This document shows, in pieces, positions 1 to 9,074 of a stretch of DNA of 36,320 nucleotides. The notes below the pieces were generated by a model. That model ran no database searches. It was given only the letters and a program-made list of their open reading frames with translations, and was not told the origin of the DNA. Position 1 is the stretch's first letter; every line of letters starts with the position of its first letter. The translations under genes were made by a program, and so were the position numbers. Source of the stretch: a bacterium (GTDB taxonomy: Bacteria; Planctomycetota; SKW154; DAOVDS01); the NCBI GenBank assembly GCA_030669415.1, contig DAOVDS010000005.1, forward strand, positions 1 through 36,320, written 5' to 3'.

Positions 1-1
1 C

Positions 2-529
2 AATCTGCTCGGCCGGGAGCAGTCGGGGCACATCGCGGCGATTGGCTACGACCTTTACTGCCGCCTCCTCGCCGAGGCGATAAGGAAATCCCGCAAGGAG
101 GCCCGGGAGGAGGTGGCCGAGGTGGAAAGGGACCTGGAGGCCGAGGCGTACATGCCGCAAGAGTACGTGCCGGCCGGCCGCCAGCGCATTGGGTTCTACC
201 GGAAGGCGAGCGCGGCCCATACCCTGGAAGAGCTTGGGGAAGTGGATGCGGAACTCAAGGACCGCTGCGGCCCGCTGCCGCCGGAGGCGCAGAGCTTCTT
301 CACAAAGCACCATCTGCGCATAAGGGCGCAGGAGATGAGAATCACCTACATCGGTATTCGCGAGAAATGGCTGGCACTTCGCTTTGATGGGCTCAGGAGC
401 CTCAAGCCTCTTTCAGACAAGCTCGGCAGCAGGGCGCGTCTGGTGGGCGAGGATTTCTTGTACATCGACCTCCCGCGCCGCAGGCCGGTGTCATTGCTGA
501 AGTTCGCGCTCAGGATACTTTCTGTGTGA
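2..529 (+). CDS. mfd: Transcription-repair coupling factor Mfd, C-terminal part (5' truncated by window edge)
   Basis: Frame 2 is open from the window start: NLLGREQSGHIAAIGYDLYCRLLAEA..., then a TRCF C-terminal domain; stop at 527-529. Confidence 0.93.
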   Translation, partial: NLLGREQSGHIAAIGYDLYCRLLAEAIRKSRKEAREEVAEVERDLEAEAYMPQEYVPAGRQRIGFYRKASAAHTLEELGEVDAELKDRCGPLPPEAQSFFTKHHLRIRAQEMRITYIGIREKWLALRFDGLRSLKPLSDKLGSRARLVGEDFLYIDLPRRRPVSLLKFALRILSV

Positions 530-538
530 AAAGAACAA

Positions 539-562
539 GGCCGACTCCGCTTGGAGCCGGCC
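539..562. terminator. Probable bidirectional terminator between convergent mfd and VWA gene
   Basis: GGCCGACTCC-GCTT-GGAGCCGGCC, 9/10 paired stem, T-rich downstream and A-rich upstream, between convergent stops. Confidence 0.65.
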
Positions 563-585
563 CTGGTTTCTACTTCTTCCGACTG

Positions 586-1692
586 TTACTTCGAGACCTC
601 GCGGTAGTGTCCGCCGGTTGCCTCCGCCAATTGCGTAAGGAACTGGCGGCACTTGTCGCAGTATACGTTCCCTTTGTATGCCCAGTTCATGGTGGCCGGG
701 TTCCAGTCGTACATGTTCGCGCAGGAGTTGTCCATGCCGATGCCGAGCGTGTATATGACGGCCCTGTGGACGTTCTTGGCAATGATATTCGCCTTGGTGA
801 GGTCAAGACCGTACTGCTGCCACGTGCCATCGCCCCAGACCGAGGTGTTGAGAATCCCGGTAAATGAGTTGCGTTTCCCGCCCACTCCGGTAGGCGCACC
901 GTCGGTCAGGAGGTAAATCGCGGTGGGCGATTTCTTGGGCTCGCCACCCGGTCCCACGCCTGGTGGGGCGGGGGTAATCATCTTCATTGCCTCGGCCATT
1001 CCCGCGTCCGTGTCTGTCCCTCCGTGGATCGTGCTGAGGGTAAGATAGGTCTGGGCCCACGCAATGGCCGAAGTCTTGTTGGGCTGTGTCGCTTTTACAA
1101 GCGACTTGGTGGCGGGCCATACGGGAAGGTCATTCACGTACTGGATATGGTACCCGAACGGCGCGGGCACGCCGTTGGCGGGCGGCCACTTCGTCCAGCG
1201 GCCGCTCCAGTTGGCGTCAATCGAGTAACTTGTGGACCTCCCGGTGGAGAATCCGACCATCGCGAACTTCATGCTGTCCGAGAGGTCGTTGAGCGCCTTG
1301 ACAAGCTCGATGCGCGCAACATCAATCTTCGCGGCGTTGTTGTAAACTTTGCCATCCTTGTCCACCACGGACATCTTCGATGGCCACTCCATGGAGCTTG
1401 TGCGGTCAATTACGAAAATAACCTCGCCTGCCTCGATAGGTTCGTCGAAAAACTCCGGCGGCGGGTCCTGCGGCGGCTCTTCCGGTGGTTCTTCTCCGGG
1501 CGGTTCTTCGCCTGGCGGGTCCGTGGGTTCCTCTTCCGGTGGTTCTTCGGGTGGGGCTTCTGGTACGGGTTTTTCAAGGGGGAGGTCTGGCTTCAGGCCG
1601 TCGGCTTTCTCCGGTGTCTCCTGCGCCGGTGCGGACCCGAGCAGCAGCATCAGAAGTCCCGCCGACAACACAACTACGATAAACAGTCTCAT
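586..1692 (-). CDS. Secreted von Willebrand factor type A domain protein with Pro/Glu-rich linker
   Basis: Signal peptide, PEEPPEEEPTDPPGEEPP linker, MIDAS-like VIDRTSSM, IYLLTDGAPTG; RBS GGAGGGG upstream of ATG. Confidence 0.85.
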   Translation of the reverse strand: MRLFIVVVLSAGLLMLLLGSAPAQETPEKADGLKPDLPLEKPVPEAPPEEPPEEEPTDPPGEEPPGEEPPEEPPQDPPPEFFDEPIEAGEVIFVIDRTSSMEWPSKMSVVDKDGKVYNNAAKIDVARIELVKALNDLSDSMKFAMVGFSTGRSTSYSIDANWSGRWTKWPPANGVPAPFGYHIQYVNDLPVWPATKSLVKATQPNKTSAIAWAQTYLTLSTIHGGTDTDAGMAEAMKMITPAPPGVGPGGEPKKSPTAIYLLTDGAPTGVGGKRNSFTGILNTSVWGDGTWQQYGLDLTKANIIAKNVHRAVIYTLGIGMDNSCANMYDWNPATMNWAYKGNVYCDKCRQFLTQLAEATGGHYREVSK

Positions 1693-2055
1693 AAAAACCC
1701 CTCCTTAAGTCTTGGCAGCCATATTGCAGTATTTCGACTTATCTTCCTGATGACAAGACGCATTCCTACGCCTTGTCTTTCGCTCATTTCTGATTTTCTT
1801 GAAAATTCTTTTTTCGCCCCTCTCACTGAAGCACCAGACCATAATAAGGCTTGCGGCCCCTTATTCCTACATATTTTCCGGGATTTCGCACAGTATTTCG
1901 CGTGAGCCGGCAGGGGGGCTCATGCACAGTCCAGTGTCAAGAAATCTGGCTATTGATGATTTCGCCGGATAGTGCAATAATCCCGAAGGCTGAAGCGTTA
2001 TCTAAGCATAGTAAGAGAGATATTTCTGGCGTCAGTTTGCGGAAAGGAGGATGGT

Positions 2056-3510
2056 GTGAGAAAGGTTCTACTGGTGGCGCTTGTGCTGGTGGCGGTGGCA
2101 AGCGTGCTGTATGCACAGGAGCGCATACGTGTGAAGAGCCGCATTCAGAAGGAATTCGACGAGAACAGGGATGGCTGGCTGGACGGCGAGGAGCAGGAAG
2201 CTCTTGAGCGGTTCATGCGCAAGCGCAGGGAGAAAGAGGGACACGGAGAGCTTGAGGAACTCAAGGAGAGAATCCACGAGCTTCTGAAAGCTGGCGAAGA
2301 AGCCAAGCGGGCGGGAAAGCACGAAAAAGCTGAGAAACTGCTCAGGGAGGCCGAGGAGCTCAAGCGGAAGTTCCACGGCAAGCACCGGGAAAAGCCCGCG
2401 GAGCGCGGGGGCCCTTCGCCGGAAGAGATTGAGAGGATGAAGCGCGCCATTGGAGAACTCCTGGACCGTGCGGAGAAGGCCGAGAGAGAAGGCAGGCTCG
2501 AGGAAGCGCTCGAGCTTGTTGAGAAGGCCGAGGTGCTGGAAAAGGAACTCACCAAGATGCTCAAACGCGGCGTGAAGGAAAAACCCAAAACGGAGCCGTT
2601 TCCTCCGGAGATAATGGAAAAGATTGAGCAGGCCAAACGAGAGATTGAGAAGTTGCACAGGATGGCGGCGCAGGCCAAGGAGCGGGGAAACCACGACCGC
2701 GCCCACGAACTGCTTGAGAAGGCTGAACGCATCGAGCGCGAGGTCCGCGAGCAGATAGAGAGGTTCAAGCGCGAGCACCACGGCGAGCGCGAGGGTGAGC
2801 GCCCGCATCACCGCCCCGAGAAGATGGAGTGGGTTGAGAAAGCGAAGCGGGAGGTCGAGGAGCTGCGCGAGGCGGCGCACGAGGCGAAGGAACGCGGTCA
2901 CCACGACAAGGCGAGAGAGCTCTGGCGCGAGGCTGAGGCGCTTGAGCGCAAGATTGCCGAGATGATAGAGAAACACGCCCGCCATGAGAAGCCGGGCCTG
3001 CCGCCGGGACTGGAGAAGAAGGCTGCCCGGATGAAAGAGGAAATAGAACGGCTGCGCGACAAGGCACATGAGGCCAAGGAACGCGGCGACCATGACAGGG
3101 CGGAGGATCTGTGGCGCGAGTCGGAGAAGCTCGAGGAAAAGCTCAAAGAGATGCTCAAGCCCCATCACGGCGACGAGCCGGAGCATGACAGGGAAGCGGA
3201 AATCGAGGAGATTGAGCGGCATATAGAGAAACTCGAGCGCCTGGCTGACGAGGCTGCAGAGCGAGGTGACAGGAAGAAGGCCAGGCAGCTTCGGCGTGAG
3301 ATAGAGGAGTTGAAACGCAAGCTCGAAGGGCTTGCCGAGCGTGAAGAGGAAGAAGAAGGTGAAGAGCCCTCGCTGGAAGAGGAGCTTGAGCATATCCGCC
3401 GCGAGCGCGAAGAGATAATGCGAGAGCTAATGGAGATGAAGAAACATCTTGAGGAGCTTCGCAGGCTGGAAGAGAGAATAATGCGCGAGCTGAAAAGGCG
3501 CGACAAGTAG
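2056..3510 (+). CDS. Secreted highly charged helical-repeat protein with a single EF-hand loop
   Basis: GTG start after GGAAAGGAGG; signal peptide MRKVLLVALVLVAVASVLYAQ; EF-hand loop DENRDGWLDGEE; six repeats of the type A..AKERGxHDxAxxLxxEAExLE. Confidence 0.85.
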   Translation: MRKVLLVALVLVAVASVLYAQERIRVKSRIQKEFDENRDGWLDGEEQEALERFMRKRREKEGHGELEELKERIHELLKAGEEAKRAGKHEKAEKLLREAEELKRKFHGKHREKPAERGGPSPEEIERMKRAIGELLDRAEKAEREGRLEEALELVEKAEVLEKELTKMLKRGVKEKPKTEPFPPEIMEKIEQAKREIEKLHRMAAQAKERGNHDRAHELLEKAERIEREVREQIERFKREHHGEREGERPHHRPEKMEWVEKAKREVEELREAAHEAKERGHHDKARELWREAEALERKIAEMIEKHARHEKPGLPPGLEKKAARMKEEIERLRDKAHEAKERGDHDRAEDLWRESEKLEEKLKEMLKPHHGDEPEHDREAEIEEIERHIEKLERLADEAAERGDRKKARQLRREIEELKRKLEGLAEREEEEEGEEPSLEEELEHIRREREEIMRELMEMKKHLEELRRLEERIMRELKRRDK

Positions 3511-3527
3511 CAGCAGCGACACAGCGG

Positions 3528-3563
3528 GCGAGGGGCGTATTGTACACCCCTCGCTTCCTTTTT
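3528..3563 (+). terminator. Rho-independent terminator
   Basis: GCGAGGGGcGTA-TTG-TACaCCCCTCGC stem followed by TTCCTTTTT. Confidence 0.85.
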
Positions 3564-3651
3564 AGCAGTCGGATGCAGGCGGGCAAAGTCCTCACGCTGC
3601 CACGCCGATTTGCCGATAAAAGATTCGGAGGAGTCTCTCTATGGAAAGGCT

Positions 3652-3681
3652 TTGACTCTGTTTCGGGCCGTCTGCTATAGT
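3652..3681 (+). promoter_or_regulatory. Sigma70-type promoter for eno
   Basis: TTGACT-18 nt-TATAGT upstream of eno. Confidence 0.6.
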
Positions 3682-3684
3682 TGA

Positions 3685-4995
<1,311 letters not shown>

Positions 4996-5003
4996 CGGGG
5001 TAC

Positions 5004-5081
5004 AGGCTTGAAGCGTGAGGCATGAGACATGAGGGATAAAAAAATAAGACACTCAAGCCCCAAGTCTCAAGCCTCATGCCT
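5004..5081. repeat. Heptad-period repeat arranged as two inverted arms
   Basis: Left arm AGGCTTG AAGCGTG AGGCATG AGACATG AG (5004-5033); right arm (5052-5081) reverse-complements to AGGCATG AGGCTTG AGACTTG GGGCTTG AG; arms match 22/30. Confidence 0.85.
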
Positions 5082-5385
5082 TTTTGAGGACACGGAACTG
5101 AGAAACGCGGCGTGCTTTCTGCTGTTTGTGTTCCTGTGTGTGGCGGTCGCACTCCTTACGACCACTTTCCCGAACCACAGGCGCAACTGCGAACTGGTTG
5201 CCAAGAGCGCGCAGCTCAGGCGGGAGATTACAGAGCTGTGTGAGGACAACGAGGCCCGCAGGGCCCAGATCGAGGCGCTCAAGTCCGACCCGTTCTACAT
5301 GGAGGCTGTCGCGCGTAAGAAGTACAAGCTAATCAAAGCCGGCGAAACGCTCATTGAGCTTACTCCCAGTTCCGACTCCCGGTAG
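5029..5385 (+). CDS. FtsB/DivIC-like septum formation initiator
   Basis: Short protein: N-terminal TM (FLLFVFLCVAVALLTT), coiled coil, then DPFYMEAVARKKYKLIKAGETLIELTP. Confidence 0.8.
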   Translation: MRDKKIRHSSPKSQASCLFEDTELRNAACFLLFVFLCVAVALLTTTFPNHRRNCELVAKSAQLRREITELCEDNEARRAQIEALKSDPFYMEAVARKKYKLIKAGETLIELTPSSDSR

Positions 5386-5491
5386 CCCACTGGCACAGGC
5401 CGGTGTCCCGACGGCCTATGGATAGAATAGGGACTATCTATAGGTAAAAGCGACCTTGCGGCAGTCTAATAGTGTGAGGGATGGTGTGAGA

Positions 5492-6811
5492 ATGAATCTG
5501 CGAACCCCGGCTCTCATCTCGATTCTGGTTTTGCTGGCTCTGGGCACCGTGAGGGCTGATGTCATTGTGCTCAGAGACGGCAGGAGTCTTGAGGGGAAGA
5601 TTATCAAGGAGACTGACGAGACTCTGACGCTCCGGCTCAAGTACGGCGAGGTTGAAATCAGCAAGTCGCACATCATTGAAATCAGGCGTGGCTTGACGGC
5701 GCTTGATAAGTACAAGAAAAAGGCGGCCAAGGTAGAGAACACGGCCCAGGCGCACTACGAGCTGGGCCAGTGGTGCGCGGGCAAAGAGTTGAGGGAGGAG
5801 GCGAAGAAGCACTACGGAAAGGCTCTTGAGATTGACCCTTCCTTCTCGCTTGCGGGAAAGGCGCTCGGTTACGAGAAAGCTGGCGGGAAATGGCTGCCGC
5901 CGGACGAGGCGAAGAAAGCGCGCGGGCTGGTGAAGTTCGAGGGCAAGTGGATACCGAAAGAGGAGCGCGATGCCAGGCTCGCGGAGCGGGATGGAAAAAA
6001 ACAGGAGGAGTTTCGCAAGGAGTACGGGGTTGGGCCGGCGTTCTTTGTCTCGAAGCGAAAGAACTTCATCCTCGTATGCAACCTGCCTGAAAAGAAGAGG
6101 AAGGAGCTGATAGAGGCGGCTGGCGCGCTGTACGCGGCCCACAGCGAGCGTTTCAAGGAGCTTTTCGTGAAGGGCCGGAACTGGCCGCTTGTCATTTTCG
6201 CCTTCAGCAACAGAGAGGAGTACAGGGAGTGGGTCAAGAAGGAGGGACTGGAGAAAGCGGTTGACTGCTTCGGCTTCTACTCCGGGAGGAAGCAGAGGGC
6301 ATACCTGTTTGAGGGTGCTTCTCCGGATGTTGTCCACATGCTGCTTCACGAGTTCACACACCAGATATATGTTGAAAGAATGATGGAACGGGGGGCGCGG
6401 TCGAACGCCTGGATTTTCGAGGGATTTGCCGAGTTCTTCGAAGGTCACGATATCAAGGATGGCAGGCTCGGCAAGTCAAAGCCGCACATCACGAACCGGT
6501 ACACTGCGAAAAACGCCGCGAAGGAAGGCAAGCTTATTCCGATTGAGAAGATGATAGCGGCCGACCAGATATCGGAGCTCTTCGGCGGGGAGTACAGTGC
6601 GCAGGAGTGTTATATCGCTTACGCGCAGGCGTGGGCGATGGTGTACTACCTGCTGGAGGGCGACGGAGGGAAGCACAGGACCAAGTTCATGCGGTTTATG
6701 AAGAAGGACCTGAGGGGCGAGGGAACGCCGGAGGAGTTCAAGCGGATATTCGGCTCTGACCTCGACAAGTTTCAGAACAGGCTGAAGAGATTCCTGAAAG
6801 GACTCAAGTGA
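5492..6811 (+). CDS. Secreted gluzincin-like (DUF1570-type) protein with N-terminal LSm/SH3-like domain and TPR-like region
   Basis: Signal peptide; ADVIVLRDGRSLEGKIIKETDETLTLRLKYGEVEI; HEFTHQ plus EGFAEFFE metallopeptidase motifs; ATG at 5492 chosen over the ORF-track start 5456. Confidence 0.75.
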   Translation: MNLRTPALISILVLLALGTVRADVIVLRDGRSLEGKIIKETDETLTLRLKYGEVEISKSHIIEIRRGLTALDKYKKKAAKVENTAQAHYELGQWCAGKELREEAKKHYGKALEIDPSFSLAGKALGYEKAGGKWLPPDEAKKARGLVKFEGKWIPKEERDARLAERDGKKQEEFRKEYGVGPAFFVSKRKNFILVCNLPEKKRKELIEAAGALYAAHSERFKELFVKGRNWPLVIFAFSNREEYREWVKKEGLEKAVDCFGFYSGRKQRAYLFEGASPDVVHMLLHEFTHQIYVERMMERGARSNAWIFEGFAEFFEGHDIKDGRLGKSKPHITNRYTAKNAAKEGKLIPIEKMIAADQISELFGGEYSAQECYIAYAQAWAMVYYLLEGDGGKHRTKFMRFMKKDLRGEGTPEEFKRIFGSDLDKFQNRLKRFLKGLK

Positions 6812-6840
6812 TTCCGGCGGAGCCGCACGGGTCCACAGAC

Positions 6841-7398
6841 CTACCTGCCGGCAGTCTCACGCTGCAGAAAGGGAACAACCTCGGCGACTATCTTGCTCGC
6901 AAGGCTTGTGAGCGTGTCTGTGATTGCCTTGGACTTGCCGATGCCGGCACCTTCGGAAAGCGTCTCGCGGTAGAGAATAAGGCGGTGCCCATCAACCCGG
7001 ATGACCTGCCAGGCAGCCTGCGCGCTGTAGCAGTGATAGTCAAGCCCGATGCGCCGCTCTGAACGCAAGTGCTCCAGCTTGACAATCCCGTGAATCAACA
7101 GGTCGGCTTCGCCTGAGGTTCGCGCAGTCTTGATGCCGGCGTTTTGGAGCGCCTTCTCGAGGATGGGATATACGACCTTCCCTGTTACTTTGATGTCCTG
7201 CCCGACCTCGTTGAGCTGGATGTGCACCGCACCCGTTCCGGGAGGCTGACCCGGGGGCTGGCCGTTCGTTTTTTTCGCATTCCCGTTGCAGCCGCACACA
7301 AGGAGCGTGGCGAGAACTGCCGCAGCGAGAAGGCGAAGTGCGTTAGCACCGGCACCTTCTGCTTCCCGCACCGGAGGGCTCTTCTGTGAGTGATGCAT
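6841..7398 (-). CDS. Predicted lipoprotein, unknown function
   Basis: Lipobox LLVCGC after the N-terminal hydrophobic stretch; ends convergently with 5492..6811. Confidence 0.7.
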   Translation of the reverse strand: MHHSQKSPPVREAEGAGANALRLLAAAVLATLLVCGCNGNAKKTNGQPPGQPPGTGAVHIQLNEVGQDIKVTGKVVYPILEKALQNAGIKTARTSGEADLLIHGIVKLEHLRSERRIGLDYHCYSAQAAWQVIRVDGHRLILYRETLSEGAGIGKSKAITDTLTSLASKIVAEVVPFLQRETAGR

Positions 7399-7423
7399 GT
7401 CAAGTCCTGCTCAAACAGTAATC

Positions 7424-8929
7424 TTACTTGATTCTGACAATCACTGTGCCGGCGGCCTTTTCGGTGCACGCCAGGGCAGGTTTCTGCAATTGGCCAATAG
7501 TGTTGTCGCGGACGTAGCGCTCGACAGGCCATTCGAGGAAGGTCACCAGCTCCTCGGCGCTTACTGCCTTGTCGGCGTCTATGTCGGCCGGCCCGGCGAG
7601 GGCCTTGATAAGCTGCGAGGTGAACACGCCATGGCCGAGCTTCTCGAACTCGTGGCCGCCCTGGCTGGCGCCGCAGGAGCTTACAGTTGCGACAGAGGCG
7701 TTTTCAGTCAGGGCCTTCGGGAAAACCTGGATGGCGGGCCCGCTGAGCACGAGGCCGCGGCTTCCCTCGCCCGCGAAGCCGGTGTCGAGGACAATCACGC
7801 GGTTCTTGGCCTGGACGCCCTCAACAAGAGAATGGAGTTCTTCAAGTGTTAGCATGGAGTTCGCGTCCGTGCTGTCGGGGAAGGCGAGATAGTGTTTGCC
7901 ACCCACGCTCGCGCCGGGTCCTGCGAAGTAGACCATAAAGTCGATTATCTCAATGTGTTCCCGGGCGGAGAATTCTTCGACAGCCCCGCGCAAATCCTTG
8001 AGAGTCGCCACCTCACCCGTAAGGAGCTTCACTTCCGAGTAATCGGAGGCGGAATTTTTGAGCAAATCCGCAAATCCGGTCGCATCGGCCTGGGCGTATT
8101 TGAGCTTCGGCAGCAGCGGGACCCCGGACTTGTTGACCCCGACCACAATTGCGAAGGACTTCTTCTCCGGGGGCGGCTGGGGGATTTTGTACATCTCGTC
8201 AATCAACTTGAGCTGCAGGTCCTGCATGGCGTGAGGTCCGACGACGGCCGCGGCTTTCTGGTAGTTGCTTTCGTCGAAGGAACCGGCGCCCGTCAGAATG
8301 CTTCCGATAAAGTACTCGTGTGTCTTCAGGCCCCTCTGGATGTCATCGAGCTCGCGGGAGGCCTTCCCATCAATGAGCTTCTGCCACAGGATGGAGCTAT
8401 TTGTGGTTCGCTTCAAGGTCATAAGGATGCCAATGTCTGCGGAATAGACCTCGTCCCCGACCAGCCAGGAGAGCCAGGGACTGAAGAGCCACACAATGAC
8501 TGTCCCGCCGCCGCGCGTGCCGTGGTCGTAGGCCACGTTGTAGCGGACCAGGCTTGCCGTAAGGAGCAAATCCGCCCCCTCGTTCCTTGCCAGCTCCAGC
8601 GCCAGCGCCTCGTCGGAGGCATCGATGGTCTGAAGCTCCTCGAACACCTCGAAGTCACGCAGGGCCTGGGCGATTTCAGCTCGCAGGGCGCCTGTATCAG
8701 CTTTCACAACGGCGCCGTGCTCCCCCTCGGGCTTCCGGGTTCGCCGTACGGCGAATTCGTCCACGACAGGGGCGAATGCCACCGAGTAGCGAAGCGGGCG
8801 TTCGTGGCTGCTCCTGAGCTGCGATGCTCCGGGCGCCTCTGTCAGCTTGACGGGTGCCGTGGCGCCACAGCCACCTGCCACGGTTAGTGCAAGAATCAGC
8901 GCAATCAACAACAAGCTTCTCCTGGGCAC
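7424..8929 (-). CDS. Lipoprotein with C-terminal caspase-fold (peptidase C14-like) domain, predicted catalytically inactive
   Basis: GTG start after AGGAGG; lipobox VAGGC; KKSFAIVVGVNKSGVPLLPKLKYAQADATGFADLL, YFAGPGASVGGKHYLAFPD, VIVLDTGFAGEGSRG, GHGVFTSQLIKAL. Confidence 0.8.
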   Translation of the reverse strand: MPRRSLLLIALILALTVAGGCGATAPVKLTEAPGASQLRSSHERPLRYSVAFAPVVDEFAVRRTRKPEGEHGAVVKADTGALRAEIAQALRDFEVFEELQTIDASDEALALELARNEGADLLLTASLVRYNVAYDHGTRGGGTVIVWLFSPWLSWLVGDEVYSADIGILMTLKRTTNSSILWQKLIDGKASRELDDIQRGLKTHEYFIGSILTGAGSFDESNYQKAAAVVGPHAMQDLQLKLIDEMYKIPQPPPEKKSFAIVVGVNKSGVPLLPKLKYAQADATGFADLLKNSASDYSEVKLLTGEVATLKDLRGAVEEFSAREHIEIIDFMVYFAGPGASVGGKHYLAFPDSTDANSMLTLEELHSLVEGVQAKNRVIVLDTGFAGEGSRGLVLSGPAIQVFPKALTENASVATVSSCGASQGGHEFEKLGHGVFTSQLIKALAGPADIDADKAVSAEELVTFLEWPVERYVRDNTIGQLQKPALACTEKAAGTVIVRIK

Positions 8930-8948
8930 GTCGGTTCCTCCTGAGCAT

Positions 8949-9070
8949 AGAATCTACAATAGAGAATACAGAACACAGTAGACAGAATACAGACGGGATG
9001 CGGATGCGCGAAGCGCGACAATTTCCATTCTGTATCCTGTATGCTTCATTCTGTATTCTTATACTACATT
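8949..9070. repeat. Heptad-period (AGAATAC consensus) repeat with inverted arms
   Basis: AGAATCT ACAATAG AGAATAC AGAACAC AGTAGAC AGAATAC AGACGGG at 8949-8997; inverted arm 9025-9070. Confidence 0.85.
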
Positions 9071-9074
9071 GGGC

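Noticed and set aside
2068-3393. 441-aa antisense ORF (minus)
   Set aside because: Leucine/phenylalanine-rich mirror of the Glu/Lys/Arg-rich sense repeat gene; no RBS or family motif; codon-bias artefact
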